In this document: positions 19,180 to 29,160 of the stretch, in pieces | Layout: each line of letters starts with the position of its first letter | Numbering within the stretch: the first letter of the stretch is position 1 | Source: Lutispora saccharofermentans | GTDB taxonomy: Bacteria > Bacillota > Clostridia > Lutisporales > Lutisporaceae | Reading direction: 5' to 3' | DNA: 64,000 nt | Assembly (NCBI RefSeq): GCF_024363565.1 | Contig: NZ_JAJEKE010000013.1 | Coordinates: 1 to 64,000 of the forward strand | Notes under the pieces: model-generated | What the model was told of the DNA's origin: nothing | The model's database searches: none | What the model saw: the letters and a program-made list of their open reading frames with translations, nothing else | Program-made: the position numbers and the translations under genes

Positions 19180-20847
19180 TTAGAATAACCCGGTGATTAC
19201 ACCCTTCTCATCTATGTCTATCTTTTCTGCTGAAGGAATCTTAGGCAGCCCGGGCATAACCATAATATCCCCTGTTAACGCGACTATGAAGCCGGCACCT
19301 GCTGATACCCTCACCTCTTTGACCGTTATCTCAAAGCCTTCGGGCCTTCCTACAAGATCAGGATTATCTGACAGAGAGTACTGGGTCTTAGCCATGCATA
19401 TGGGATATTTGTCAAGGCCCAGATCCTCAAGAAGCTTTATCTCCTTCTCCGCTTTCCCCGTATATTGCACACCCTTGGCTCCATAGATCTCTTTTGCGAT
19501 CTTGCCGATCTTGTCCTTAATGCTTTCATTGGCATCATATAACAGTTTAAAATTGCTTTCCTTTTCACAGGCTTCAACAACCTTTGATGCCAGATCCTCG
19601 CCGCCTTCTCCGCCTTTTTCCCAAACCTCGCATATCGAAGCTTCTACACCCTGGATTCTGCAAAGATCCGTCAGCTTGGCAAGTTCTGCCTCAGTATCGG
19701 TAATAAACTTGTTCATTGCTACAACTACAGGCACACCGAATTTGTTTATATTCTCAATATGCTTTTTGAGGTTTTCAAAGCCCTTCTCCAATGCGGGCAC
19801 GTTTTCCTGGCCTAAATCTGTCTTTTTTACGCCGCCATGCATCTTCAGGGCTCTTACTGTAGCAACTATTACGACGGCAGAGGGTGCAATTCCTGCATAT
19901 CTGCATTTTATGTCCATAAACTTTTCCGCTCCGAGATCCGCACCGAAACCAGCTTCAGTGATCAGATAATCAACAAGCTTCAATCCCAGCTTTGTCGCCA
20001 TTATGCTGTTGCAGCCGTGAGCTATATTTGCAAAAGGTCCGCCATGTATAAAGGAAGGGGTATTTTCCAGAGTTTGCACCAGATTCGGCTTTATAGCATC
20101 CTTGAGCAGCAATGCCATAGCTCCATGGACCTTTAAATCTCCCGCAGTTACAGGCTTATTCTCATAATTATATCCTATTATGATCCTTGAAAGCCTATCC
20201 TTAAGATCCATCATGCCGGTCGATAGACAGAGGATCGCCATTATCTCAGAAGCAACAGTTATCATAAATCCGTCCTGCCTTACAAAGCCGTTGGCTTTCC
20301 CGCCTAATCCCACTACGACTTCCCTCAAGGCTCTGTCATTCATATCCATGACTCTCTTCCAAACTATTTGTCTCATATCTATTCCAAGAGCATTCCCCTG
20401 GGTTATATGATTATCTATGGCAGCGGAAAGAAGATTGTTGGCAGTTGTTATGGCGTGCATGTCTCCGGTGAAATGCAGATTGATATCCTCCATAGGCACC
20501 ACCTGAGCATATCCGCCTCCTGCGGCTCCTCCCTTTATACCGAATACAGGCCCTAAAGAAGGCTCTCTTAACGCTATGGCCGACCTCTTCCCCAATCTTG
20601 CCAGCGCTTGCCCTAAACCGACAGTGGTGGTCGATTTTCCTTCACCGGCCGGTGTAGGATTTATTGCGGTGACCAGAACCAGCTTGCCATCGGCCTTATC
20701 CTTAAGCCTATCCCAGATGCTTAGATTTACTTTTGCCTTGTACTTGCCGTAAAGCTCAACTTCTTCTTCAGAGATTCCTACATCCTGAGCGATATCCATA
20801 ATGGGTTTCATCTTAGCTTCCTGAGCTATTTGTATGTCTGTTTTCAT
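19180..20847 (-). CDS. fhs: Formate-tetrahydrofolate ligase
   Basis: Fhs makes 10-formyl-tetrahydrofolate from formate, ATP and tetrahydrofolate, the entry of the methyl branch of the Wood-Ljungdahl pathway and a source of one-carbon units for purines. The 555-residue length is standard. The ATP-binding loop [14 protein letters not shown] lies near residues 65-78, with [20 protein letters not shown] (about 111-130) and the C-terminal [14 protein letters not shown] block also clear. I chose the ATG at 20847, which follows GGAGGT by 6 bases. It lies downstream of ftsH with a palindrome between them. A single fhs does not prove acetogenesis. Confidence 0.96.
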   Translation of the reverse strand: MKTDIQIAQEAKMKPIMDIAQDVGISEEEVELYGKYKAKVNLSIWDRLKDKADGKLVLVTAINPTPAGEGKSTTTVGLGQALARLGKRSAIALREPSLGPVFGIKGGAAGGGYAQVVPMEDINLHFTGDMHAITTANNLLSAAIDNHITQGNALGIDMRQIVWKRVMDMNDRALREVVVGLGGKANGFVRQDGFMITVASEIMAILCLSTGMMDLKDRLSRIIIGYNYENKPVTAGDLKVHGAMALLLKDAIKPNLVQTLENTPSFIHGGPFANIAHGCNSIMATKLGLKLVDYLITEAGFGADLGAEKFMDIKCRYAGIAPSAVVIVATVRALKMHGGVKKTDLGQENVPALEKGFENLKKHIENINKFGVPVVVAMNKFITDTEAELAKLTDLCRIQGVEASICEVWEKGGEGGEDLASKVVEACEKESNFKLLYDANESIKDKIGKIAKEIYGAKGVQYTGKAEKEIKLLEDLGLDKYPICMAKTQYSLSDNPDLVGRPEGFEITVKEVRVSAGAGFIVALTGDIMVMPGLPKIPSAEKIDIDEKGVITGLF

Positions 20848-20879
20848 ATATGTACCTCCATTCTTCATCTTATATTAAT

Positions 20880-20903
20880 AAGGAATGGTTTAAACCATTC
20901 CTT
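20880..20903. terminator. Perfect palindrome at the ftsH stop
   Basis: A 24-base perfect palindrome overlaps the ftsH stop codon (arms aaggaatggttt/aaaccattcctt). The minus-strand tail ATTAATATAAG is not a clean U-run, so it may be a weak terminator or a 3'-end stabiliser. Confidence 0.5.
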
Positions 20904-22710
20904 ATGCATTTGCAAATATTTCTTCAAATTCTTCCTTGTCCAGCTTTTCTCTCTCAAGCAAGGCATTAGCGACGCCATGAAGTTTATCGATATTAGCTCT
21001 GAGCATTCCTTCTGCCTTCTGATAAGCACTTTCTATGATGCTTCTTATCTCCTTGTCAATGCTGGCTGCGATCTCTTCGCTGTAATTTCTGCTTCTGGCA
21101 AGGTCTCTGCCTATAAATACCTCGTCATGATCGGTGCCAAAGGTCATCGGCCCCAATTTCTCGCTCATGCCGTATTCGGTTACCATCTTTCGCGCTATGG
21201 TGGTTGCCCTCTCAAGATCATTCTTGGCTCCGGTGCTTATATCATTGAGTACCACCTTCTCAGCTACTCTGCCTCCCAAAAGAGTCACGATCTGATCTTC
21301 TAATTCTATCTTGGACATATAATATTTATCCTGCTGAGGAAGAGAAATTGTATAACCTCCGGCTCTTCCCCTGGGAACAATAGAAACCTGATGAACAGGA
21401 TCTGCATTGGGAGTGAGCTTTTGTACCACTGCATGGCCTGCTTCGTGGTATGCGGTAAGCTTTCTGTCCTGTTCGCTGACCACCCTGCTCTTTTTCTCCG
21501 GCCCTGCTATCACCCTTATAGTCGCTTCTTCAAGCTCTTTCATCTCTATCTGCTTTTTATTTCTCCTGGCTGTTAAAAGAGCAGCCTCGTTCATAAGATT
21601 CTCCAGATCTGCAGGCGTAAAGCCCGGAGTGCTTTTTGCGAGGGTCTCCATGCTTATGCCTTCAACCAGAGGTTTATTTCTGGCATGTATCTTCAATATT
21701 TCTTCTCTTGCTTTTACATCTGGTATGCCTACCATTATCTGCCTGTCGAACCTTCCTGGTCTGAGCAGTGCAGGGTCGAGTATGTCTGGCCTGTTGGTAG
21801 CAGCTATTATTATTATGCCCTCATTTATGTTGAATCCATCCATCTCAACCAGCAATTGATTTAATGTTTGCTCTCTTTCATCATGGCCTCCGCCTAAACC
21901 TGCGCCTCTTTGCCTTCCTACGGCATCTATTTCATCTATGAAAATTATGCAGGGAGAATTTTTCTTGGCCTGCTCAAATAAATCCCTTACCCTTGAAGCT
22001 CCCACGCCTACAAACATCTCGACAAAATCTGAGCCGCTGATGCTGAAGAAAGGAACTCCCGCTTCCCCTGCAACTGCCTTGGCAAGATAAGTTTTGCCTG
22101 TGCCGGGAGGGCCGACCAGCAAAATACCCTTAGGAATCCTGGCTCCTAATTCTATAAAGCGCCGGGGCTGCTTGAGGAAATCGACGATCTCGCCTAATTC
22201 TTCCTTCTCTTCATCTGCGCCCGCCACATCAGCAAAGGTAACTTTTTTCTTATCATCCGTCAAGAGTTTCGCCCTGCTCTTGCCAAAGGACATGACCCTG
22301 TTGCCCCCGCCTTGGGTTTGCTGGGTAAATATGAAGAAAAAGACTATAAACAGGAGAATCAGCACGACCGGCGGCAAAATAGAAAGCCATACCGAAGTCT
22401 GCTGAGGCTTTTCATATATTATGTTAAGTGTCCCTCTCTCTGCATAATCCTGGGCCAATTGATTGAATTGAAGAGTGGGCACTGCTGTTTCAAATTTTTT
22501 ACCATCGCTAAGCTTTCCATTGATGATTGAAGTATCACCCACAACTGTCACATATATTTCTCTTATCCTTTTATTCTCAACCTCTGATATAAACTGGGTA
22601 TAAGTGAGCTTGGTCTTTCCTTCACCGGTATTGCTGAATATCTGGGCAAAGAAAATGATTATTATAAAAATAAGCACGTAAAAGCTTATACCCCTCAAAA
22701 ACTTTTTCAA
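20902..22710 (-). CDS. ftsH: ATP-dependent zinc metalloprotease FtsH
   Basis: FtsH is the membrane-bound AAA+ protease for quality control of membrane and regulatory proteins; in B. subtilis it is needed for sporulation. The 602-residue protein has two transmembrane helices (about 8-25 and 108-130) flanking an extracytoplasmic domain, Walker A GPPGTGKT at 200-207, Walker [10 protein letters not shown] near 255-263, and the zinc site HEAGH at 422-426. The ATG has an AGGAGGGTAA ribosome site. It follows hpt in the conserved tilS-hpt-ftsH order; a 190-base gap upstream contains a branched hairpin. Confidence 0.97.
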   Translation of the reverse strand: MKKFLRGISFYVLIFIIIIFFAQIFSNTGEGKTKLTYTQFISEVENKRIREIYVTVVGDTSIINGKLSDGKKFETAVPTLQFNQLAQDYAERGTLNIIYEKPQQTSVWLSILPPVVLILLFIVFFFIFTQQTQGGGNRVMSFGKSRAKLLTDDKKKVTFADVAGADEEKEELGEIVDFLKQPRRFIELGARIPKGILLVGPPGTGKTYLAKAVAGEAGVPFFSISGSDFVEMFVGVGASRVRDLFEQAKKNSPCIIFIDEIDAVGRQRGAGLGGGHDEREQTLNQLLVEMDGFNINEGIIIIAATNRPDILDPALLRPGRFDRQIMVGIPDVKAREEILKIHARNKPLVEGISMETLAKSTPGFTPADLENLMNEAALLTARRNKKQIEMKELEEATIRVIAGPEKKSRVVSEQDRKLTAYHEAGHAVVQKLTPNADPVHQVSIVPRGRAGGYTISLPQQDKYYMSKIELEDQIVTLLGGRVAEKVVLNDISTGAKNDLERATTIARKMVTEYGMSEKLGPMTFGTDHDEVFIGRDLARSRNYSEEIAASIDKEIRSIIESAYQKAEGMLRANIDKLHGVANALLEREKLDKEEFEEIFANA

Positions 22711-22777
22711 AAATTACCCTCCTTTAAACCGTGTTAACATAGTCGAAAAGCTTTCTTATCATTCTTTTAAATCAACA

Positions 22778-22839
22778 TGTTGTGCCAGCCTATTCTGTTT
22801 GCCGTGCTGCAGGTTAATTTGCAGCAAGCTGCCACAACA
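22778..22839 (-). ncRNA. Branched hairpin in the ftsH leader
   Basis: On the minus strand GTTGTGGCAGC pairs with GCTGGCACAAC (11 bp with one mismatch) and encloses an inner GCTGCA/TGCAGC hairpin. It sits 68 bases upstream of the ftsH start. It has no U-tail on the minus strand, so it is more likely a leader structure than a terminator. I do not recognise it as a known riboswitch. Confidence 0.4.
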
Positions 22840-22899
22840 GATTAAACTATATTCTTAAGACAACAAAATAATTTTATCATATTGAACCATAATTTACAA

Positions 22900-23439
22900 T
22901 TAAGAATATACCTCCGGTTTTAGAACGCAAACGAAGGGTAAATTCCTGTAAAGCTCTGCATAGTCCAGGCCATATCCGACGACAAACTCATCGGGTATGT
23001 GGAAGCCCACATATTCCAGATCAACCTCTGCCTTTCTCCTGTCCGGTTTCTCCAAAAGAGTGCATATCTTTACGCTGCTGGCATTCCTGGATTTGAGGTA
23101 TTCAACCAGATAACTCAATGTAAGTCCCGTATCCACAATATCCTCAACGATCAGTATATCCTTGCCTGCTATATCCTTTTCCAGATCCTTTACGATCCTT
23201 ACGACACCGGAGGACTTTGTAGATGAACCGTAGCTGGAAACAACCATAAAATCCATAGTAAGAGGTAAATTTATCTCTCTTATCAGATCGGATAAAAATA
23301 CTATGCACCCTTTGAGTATTCCTATAACCATAAGATCTTTATCCTTATAATCCTTTGTAATAAGCTGCCCTAATTCCTTTACTTTTTCTTTGATTTCGTC
23401 CTGGCTTATAAGTATCTTTAATATATCGTTATTCATCAT
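22900..23439 (-). CDS. hpt: Hypoxanthine-guanine phosphoribosyltransferase
   Basis: Hpt salvages hypoxanthine and guanine to IMP and GMP using PRPP. The 179-residue protein has the type I PRTase fold with the PRPP loop ILIVEDIVDTGLTL (about residues 94-107) and the late VGYGLDYAELYRNLP block (about 154-168), which contains the purine-side contacts. The ATG overlaps the tilS stop region by 11 bases and has a GAGGGGGA ribosome site; the next codon is also ATG. It is part of the conserved tilS-hpt-ftsH group. Confidence 0.96.
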   Translation of the reverse strand: MMNNDILKILISQDEIKEKVKELGQLITKDYKDKDLMVIGILKGCIVFLSDLIREINLPLTMDFMVVSSYGSSTKSSGVVRIVKDLEKDIAGKDILIVEDIVDTGLTLSYLVEYLKSRNASSVKICTLLEKPDRRKAEVDLEYVGFHIPDEFVVGYGLDYAELYRNLPFVCVLKPEVYS

Positions 23440-24832
23440 AGGTCCCCCTCATCATATTAATCATAATTGCTTCTTTTGTATTCTTTGTGATCTTATACTT
23501 ATCGCTCAATCTCTTTCCTAATATCCAAACGACTTCTTTACCGTCGGCGATGAGAAAAATATTGTCCCGCTCTTCCTTCGGTATCTTTTCATCAATAAAG
23601 TATTCCTTCAATTTTTTTGTGCCTTTCAGGCCTATAGGAGAAAAAACATCTCCCTCCAAACGGTTTCTCAAAACCAGTTCTTGCTTTATCTTGGCCTTAT
23701 CGATATAGGCCTTATGCTTATTATCTTTCTTCAGATCGGCTATCTGGGATGCATCTATACTCCTCAAGCTTATCGTAAAATCGAGAAATTCAGCAATATT
23801 GTCCGCATCGTTTTCAAGCTTCAAATAATACTTATAGCTTTCATTGTCTCTATCAAATTTCAATATCAGCTTATCATAGGATATGTAAGCTTTGATATTA
23901 TTAGGCAGTATGACAGCAGCTCCGGTGCTTTTGCCCAGTAAGTCCACCACTCCTTCGATATTCTTATACTCTATACCCTTTAGGCTTCCTAAGAGCTCTT
24001 CTATGCCTATCCTTATGACCCTGCGCATAAGGGCGGGATGAATATTGCTCAATTTGTTGATATTATATTCTATACTATTTTCACCTGTAATTGCAATCTC
24101 TAAAAATGTAATTTTAGCCTCTTTATGCAAAAAATCATTTTCTATTGCAACAATATCCGAAAGCCTGTGCAAGGTGCTCATTATGCTTGCATTAAAATTC
24201 TTTTCTATATAGGGTATGAGCTCCAGCCTGATCTTATTTCTCCCATATATAGGCTCCAGATTTGTCTTGTCTATTCTTGGCTTCAGGCCTTTTTCTTCGC
24301 AATAGGCCTCAATTTCATCTCTGCTCACGTTTATAAGAGGCCTTATGATCTCTCCCCTGGATGCTTCGATCCCTTTTAAGCCCTCTATGCCGCTTCCTCT
24401 GAATAAATTCATCAGAACCGTTTCCGCATTATCGTTCATATTGTGGGCTACGGCTATTTTGCCGGCTTTTACCTGCTCTGCGACATCGCTGAAAAGCTTG
24501 TATCTTATTTCCCTTCCCGCTTCCTCCGAGGATAATCCCCTTTCCTTTGCATAGGCAGAAACATTAAAAACCTGGACAAAGACCTCAACATCCCATTCTT
24601 TGCATATATCCTTCACATATTGAGCATCATCATCCGCATCCTTGCCTCTGAATTGATGATTGAGATGTGCCGCATATATCTTTAAACCCCAGGATTCCCT
24701 AAGTCCCAAAAGCACATGAAGGAGGCACAGAGAATCCGGCCCTCCTGACAATCCGACAACAACGGAATCCCTGGGGCTCAGCATGTTATATTTCCTTATC
24801 GTCTCTTCTGCGACCAAAGTCAAATCTCTCAT
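23429..24832 (-). CDS. tilS: tRNA(Ile)-lysidine synthetase
   Basis: TilS converts C34 of tRNA-Ile2 (CAU anticodon) to lysidine so that it reads AUA, an essential step. The 467-residue protein is of the long form. The N-terminal PP-loop ATPase has SGGPDS at 29-34, and NxNDNAETVLMNLFRGSGIEGL-like residues follow near 130. The central TilS domain and the C-terminal domain (LKEYFIDEKIPKEERD near 412-427) complete it. The ATG follows GGGAG. It lies between yabT and hpt, as in B. subtilis. Confidence 0.95.
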   Translation of the reverse strand: MRDLTLVAEETIRKYNMLSPRDSVVVGLSGGPDSLCLLHVLLGLRESWGLKIYAAHLNHQFRGKDADDDAQYVKDICKEWDVEVFVQVFNVSAYAKERGLSSEEAGREIRYKLFSDVAEQVKAGKIAVAHNMNDNAETVLMNLFRGSGIEGLKGIEASRGEIIRPLINVSRDEIEAYCEEKGLKPRIDKTNLEPIYGRNKIRLELIPYIEKNFNASIMSTLHRLSDIVAIENDFLHKEAKITFLEIAITGENSIEYNINKLSNIHPALMRRVIRIGIEELLGSLKGIEYKNIEGVVDLLGKSTGAAVILPNNIKAYISYDKLILKFDRDNESYKYYLKLENDADNIAEFLDFTISLRSIDASQIADLKKDNKHKAYIDKAKIKQELVLRNRLEGDVFSPIGLKGTKKLKEYFIDEKIPKEERDNIFLIADGKEVVWILGKRLSDKYKITKNTKEAIMINMMRGTYDE

Positions 24833-24908
24833 GCAATATCAACTCCCTTTTTCATGGCTATTGATCATTTTTTAGTTTATTCTACAACCGGGCAGATTAT
24901 CCTCTTTT

Positions 24909-25799
24909 CTAGAATAGAGAAATGGGAGTCAGAGCTTTCAAATTTACAAGCACAACTCCCAACAAAAAAATTAATATGGCTATGATGGAATCTAACAAAG
25001 CATTAAGCTTAATGCTTTGTTTCTTCACGGAAATATCCACATTCACAAGCTTCTCATAAAACAGCCTGCAATTTTTTATCTCACCCTTCAGAGCCTTCTC
25101 AATCAACTCTGCAAGTGCTTCAGGGGTATTATTTTTCACTAAAGCCCTCCTGATGGACAATATATTGTTCTTGTCCGGCCGAAGCTTGTACCCGAGAATG
25201 AGTGTCATAAGCAAGACCGCAGCGCTGAATACCTGATAAGCCGCATCGGCGGTCCTGTCTCCCATCTTCCAGGAGTACCTGTCATACAAGGGGGTATATT
25301 CCTTTATAATACCCCCCATCGGCGTTAAGCTTCCGAAATCCACGAAGCGTATGAAAAGATTTCGGCTGTCCACCATTATATTCTCATGCTTTAAATCTGA
25401 GTAAATCAATCCTTCCTCATTAATATCCTCAATAATGCGGAGTATTATTATAAAAATTTCTAATTTCAGCTTCAGAGGCAAATCACTCTTCATGACTTTG
25501 GACAGGTCATATCCATCAATATATTCCATTGCAAAAAAGTGATATGCTTCACCATGGGTTTCAAAATCATCAAGCTCATAAACCATGGGTAAATAATTCT
25601 TGCCCTCACATTTCTTCATATTATCATATTCCCTGGTGATGCTCAACATGGATCTGCTGATTTTAAGAGCAACCAATCCTCTTTTTTCATGCGCCGCAAG
25701 ATATATTTCCCCGACACCTCCATTGCCTATGAGCCTGATGATTTTATATTTGCTTTTATACCAGCGGCCGGTTATCTCCTTGTTTATGATATTATACAT
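24909..25799 (-). CDS. yabT: YabT-like Hanks-type protein kinase with C-terminal membrane anchor
   Basis: Hanks-type kinase motifs are clear: glycine loop GNGGVG at 25-30, the ATP-binding Lys46 in ALK, the catalytic segment YSDLKHEN with Asp135 and Asn140, and DFG at 154-156. The usual HRD is YSD, so it is a non-RD kinase. A single C-terminal transmembrane helix (about residues 268-287) anchors it, as in B. subtilis YabT, a DNA-activated kinase that acts at the spore septum. Position between yabS and tilS matches YabT exactly. I chose the ATG that overlaps the yabS stop by 8 bases; an ATG at 25823 is possible. Confidence 0.85.
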   Translation of the reverse strand: MYNIINKEITGRWYKSKYKIIRLIGNGGVGEIYLAAHEKRGLVALKISRSMLSITREYDNMKKCEGKNYLPMVYELDDFETHGEAYHFFAMEYIDGYDLSKVMKSDLPLKLKLEIFIIILRIIEDINEEGLIYSDLKHENIMVDSRNLFIRFVDFGSLTPMGGIIKEYTPLYDRYSWKMGDRTADAAYQVFSAAVLLMTLILGYKLRPDKNNILSIRRALVKNNTPEALAELIEKALKGEIKNCRLFYEKLVNVDISVKKQSIKLNALLDSIIAILIFLLGVVLVNLKALTPISLF

Positions 25800-26502
25800 A
25801 ATGAGCTTGGGCAGGAGCTTCATCTTCCAGCATCAGTTCCATGGCGGACAAAATGGCAGGTCCTGTAGGAGTCCCTCCACCGGCCTTTAAAAGCTTCAGC
25901 CCTTCCTTCAGAACCGATATTTCAGATGTAAATTCACAGGCTATACCGGCTGATTGGCTGTTTTCTCCCGGGTACGAAATCAAAGCTACCTTACTCACAC
26001 CTCTGCGGTGGCTCAATGCCTCCATCAAATCAATAATACAGCTTTTAGCCAGCTCCAGCTTGTTGGTCATGCTCTTGCTGGTGTCCAGCACTATGGCATA
26101 AAGCAAATCAACTCTCTCTCCGTAGTTTTCTATGAATTCCACAACCTTCATCCTGGATTTCGGTTCAATATTCGTCATATCCTGACCTATGATAGTCTTT
26201 AATTGCTTGCTCACAATGCATTCCAGGGTATGGTTTACGGTTTTTTGAGTCATAGCCTGGAGAGTCATGCTCAAATTCCGGGGATAACAATAATCGCTGA
26301 GTCCTCCCCCTGCTTTGGATATGGCTTCTACCTCCATAACATCCTTCTCATCTCTGCCTTCGCCATCGATTATGCCTATCGCACTCACCGTGATACCCGA
26401 CGCTTTGGCTTTGGCTGCCGCTTCCACCGGGTTTATGCCTATGTTTGACCTTCCGTCTGTAATGATGATCATCTGTCTTATGATTCCGCAATCTCCATCC
26501 AT
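25792..26502 (-). CDS. yabS: VWA-domain protein YabS
   Basis: This 236-residue protein has a von Willebrand factor A domain with an intact MIDAS start DTSKS (about residues 133-137) and the later GGGTPTG element. Its first 40 residues (MIIITDGRSNIG...) look like the tail half of another VWA domain. The start at 26502 has AAAAGGAGG eight bases upstream. It follows spoIIE closely and overlaps yabT, the conserved spoIIE-yabS-yabT order of sporulating Firmicutes. The role is not known; coupling suggests it works with the YabT kinase at the sporulation septum. Confidence 0.85.
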   Translation of the reverse strand: MDGDCGIIRQMIIITDGRSNIGINPVEAAAKAKASGITVSAIGIIDGEGRDEKDVMEVEAISKAGGGLSDYCYPRNLSMTLQAMTQKTVNHTLECIVSKQLKTIIGQDMTNIEPKSRMKVVEFIENYGERVDLLYAIVLDTSKSMTNKLELAKSCIIDLMEALSHRRGVSKVALISYPGENSQSAGIACEFTSEISVLKEGLKLLKAGGGTPTGPAILSAMELMLEDEAPAQAHYV

Positions 26503-26558
26503 AATAAAACCTCCTTTTTCTGTACTTATTGCCAAAAAAGGAGGTTTATATTCACATT

Positions 26559-28922
26559 CTATGCGGATTTCCAGAGCTTCGCTACCAATACGGTCATATC
26601 ATCGGTCCTTTGGCCCTTGGATTTCTGTAGACAGTTCTCCATTATGATATCCGCCATTTTTTTTGGGTTTCTGGTATCAATATTATATATCATATCCCCC
26701 AGCCATTTTTCCTTGTCCAAATCCTTATCATTGGCTTCCAGCACCCCGTCTGTGATCATGACTACAAAATCTCCATCGCCGATCTTCCTCCTGTTGAATT
26801 CTACATCTATCTTATCCAGTATGCCGGCAGGCAGAGAGCTGTTCTTGATTATGTCCACATGATCCTTGTACTTTATAAAGGTTGATACGGCTCCTACCTT
26901 TAAAAACTCCACCTCTCCATTGTATTGGTTTATTATGATCATATCGACGGTGGCGTAATTCTCATCATCGGATTTTATCAGCAGAAGCGAATTCACGGCT
27001 TCCAGGGCTGTATTCTGATCATAGCCTGCGATCAAAAACCTCTCGAGCAGATTAAGGGTCATCCCGCTTTCCATGGCTGCTCTGGGTCCGCTGCCCATTC
27101 CGTCGCTCAATATCATAAAAAACTTTCCATCCTTAAGCTCCATCATGGAATAATTATCTCCCGATACGGAAGAAGAATTCTTTTGCATCCTGGCAATGCC
27201 TGTGGCAATACAATACTTATGAGCTTCCCTTAATCTCAGGGTGCATGTGTCCCTCCCCGAAAGGGCACAGGCTGCATCATATTTGACAAAATGCTTGCCT
27301 GTGATATTTCTTATCTCAGGGAGAAGCTTGTTCATGCACTCCTTTTTCCCCCTGCAATTTTTGTGCCTTATATCTATTTCAGTGCTGTACTTGTCGACGA
27401 CTACGGTCACATCGTCAAGGCCTATGCCCAGCTTATCCATATGTACGGCAATCTCTTCCTCCAGTTCTTTATCAAACTCCAGATTTGCATTGAATTTATT
27501 GGCCAGCCCGCTGATGAGCTTTGAGGTCTCTTGCATTTGACGGCTCAATGCATGCCGGCTGCTATCCACCTTCTTTTTCCATGCAATGGTATGTCTGTAT
27601 ATATCGTAATGGTATTTAAGCCTGCTCCACACTTTTTCAGGAAATAAGCATTTATTTATGATCTTTATATCCTTATCTCTCTCATCATAATTGCCGCTTT
27701 CTATTCCGGACAAAGCATCGAACATTTTTTGATAGGTGCCATAGAACTCCTTTTTCCAGCAGGTATTATACATACCGCAGCCGTGACATACATCCCTTAC
27801 CACCTTTTCCAGGATCTCCGCCGCATCCAATTGAGAGAAATATTCCTTTCCTCCGAGACCGGCACTCATGGAAACAGACAGCTCTCTGAATACTTGGGAT
27901 ATCTCGGACAGCCTCTCTACAGTATAGTCCTTTACTCTGCTCTCTTCTCCTTTTTTCCTGGAAGAAGCGGCAGTATATCCCCATTTATGAGAAAATAATT
28001 TTTCTATCTTCTTATCAGGGATAAGCATGAATATCAAAGCAGCAGCCAAGATTTCTTCAAGCCTTATGAGGACCTCCGTCGAACCGTTTATATAGAAGGT
28101 CATGACGGCATTCCCAAGGATAAATCCCAGCACCGACATGAACCGCCCATAAGGCTTGAAGGCGGCTGCCAAAACTCCGCAAATTCCGTATACTCCGATT
28201 GCAGAAGGGTATATATCACCGGACAGGGCTTGCAAAACTCCGAAAACAGTGCCCGATGCAGCTCCGGTCCCTATATTGCCGAAATGGGACAGCAGCAGGA
28301 TTATTGATATGGATATGATGTTTTTAACCGACAGCTGCCAGATATGTACTGAGGCTCCCAAAAAAGCCGAGGTTATGAGCAATGAAGCAGAGATTATCTC
28401 CTCAGCAGATATTTTAGTCCTTTTTTTTATGTTGATGAAAAAGGATACAGACTTGTCATAAATATTTATCAATGCGCACATCATGACGGATTCTATGATT
28501 ATCATGAGCATGTCATAGAGATAATAATCTTTTATATAAAAAATAAAAATGCCTGCAGCCAGATTGGCCAATGGAGCAAATATGCTGAAAAACATTTTCT
28601 TATTAAGACTTGTCCTCTTTATGATCAAATAAAAAATGAGCAGTACAAAGACCAGGATAATGTTTTTGAGCAAAAGTTCGGGACTATTGAGGCTGAATGA
28701 ACCTGCAAGGATGCTGGTGCATATGACATAGGGACTCACACCGTTTATCATGGACGCACATAATAAAGCCATTGAGAAAGGATTTAAGAAATCCAGTATA
28801 ACTATCCTCCCCATAAAAAATCCAAAAAAAGCCCCGCCGGCAATCAGCATAAAACCACTGCTCTGTGCAATAGCCCTCAGCTTGGGTATCGCTTTCTTCC
28901 CGGGAGCAATCAGATCTACCAA
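26559..28922 (-). CDS. spoIIE: Stage II sporulation protein E, PP2C-type phosphatase
   Basis: SpoIIE dephosphorylates SpoIIAA in the forespore and so releases SigF; it also interacts with FtsZ at the polar septum. The product is 787 residues, close to the usual 800-830. The first 300 or so residues form about ten membrane helices, a central regulatory region follows, and the C-terminal PP2C domain has the metal sites SDGMGSG (about residue 600) and ITDGVLEAND (about 730). I favour the TTG start at 28922, which has AGGTGG eight bases upstream; the GTG at 28934 lacks a ribosome site. yabS and yabT follow. Confidence 0.95.
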   Translation of the reverse strand: MVDLIAPGKKAIPKLRAIAQSSGFMLIAGGAFFGFFMGRIVILDFLNPFSMALLCASMINGVSPYVICTSILAGSFSLNSPELLLKNIILVFVLLIFYLIIKRTSLNKKMFFSIFAPLANLAAGIFIFYIKDYYLYDMLMIIIESVMMCALINIYDKSVSFFINIKKRTKISAEEIISASLLITSAFLGASVHIWQLSVKNIISISIILLLSHFGNIGTGAASGTVFGVLQALSGDIYPSAIGVYGICGVLAAAFKPYGRFMSVLGFILGNAVMTFYINGSTEVLIRLEEILAAALIFMLIPDKKIEKLFSHKWGYTAASSRKKGEESRVKDYTVERLSEISQVFRELSVSMSAGLGGKEYFSQLDAAEILEKVVRDVCHGCGMYNTCWKKEFYGTYQKMFDALSGIESGNYDERDKDIKIINKCLFPEKVWSRLKYHYDIYRHTIAWKKKVDSSRHALSRQMQETSKLISGLANKFNANLEFDKELEEEIAVHMDKLGIGLDDVTVVVDKYSTEIDIRHKNCRGKKECMNKLLPEIRNITGKHFVKYDAACALSGRDTCTLRLREAHKYCIATGIARMQKNSSSVSGDNYSMMELKDGKFFMILSDGMGSGPRAAMESGMTLNLLERFLIAGYDQNTALEAVNSLLLIKSDDENYATVDMIIINQYNGEVEFLKVGAVSTFIKYKDHVDIIKNSSLPAGILDKIDVEFNRRKIGDGDFVVMITDGVLEANDKDLDKEKWLGDMIYNIDTRNPKKMADIIMENCLQKSKGQRTDDMTVLVAKLWKSA

Positions 28923-29028
28923 TATACCCACCACCTGTTATTTATTAAATCAAGCTTTTGTGCCAACCGCTTCAATTTTATGATGCTGCAAATACTATGA
29001 AGTCTTTATTTTTAATCCTGTAAAGTTT

Positions 29029-29061
29029 ATATTACCAAAAGTTGGCTGAAATATTTGTCAA
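29029..29061 (-). promoter_or_regulatory. spoIIE promoter with 21-bp spacer
   Basis: On the minus strand a perfect TTGACA (29056-29061) is separated by 21 bases from TAATAT (29029-29034), about 100 bases before spoIIE. The B. subtilis spoIIE and spoIIG promoters have the same abnormally long spacing and depend on SigA with phosphorylated Spo0A. TTGTCACAAAT just upstream is a poor partial match to a Spo0A box. Confidence 0.6.
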
Positions 29062-29160
29062 GTTAGGTTTGGGCGGGAAAAAATATTTGTGACAAGTTAA
29101 ACAACGAAATGACATAATCTATAAAAAATACGCAGTATTTTTTATGCCGCTGGTCTCTGG

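Noticed and set aside
20848..20901. Tetrahydrofolate riboswitch before fhs
   Set aside because: The gap between ftsH and fhs is only about 54 bases and is taken up by a simple palindrome; there is no room for the aptamer.
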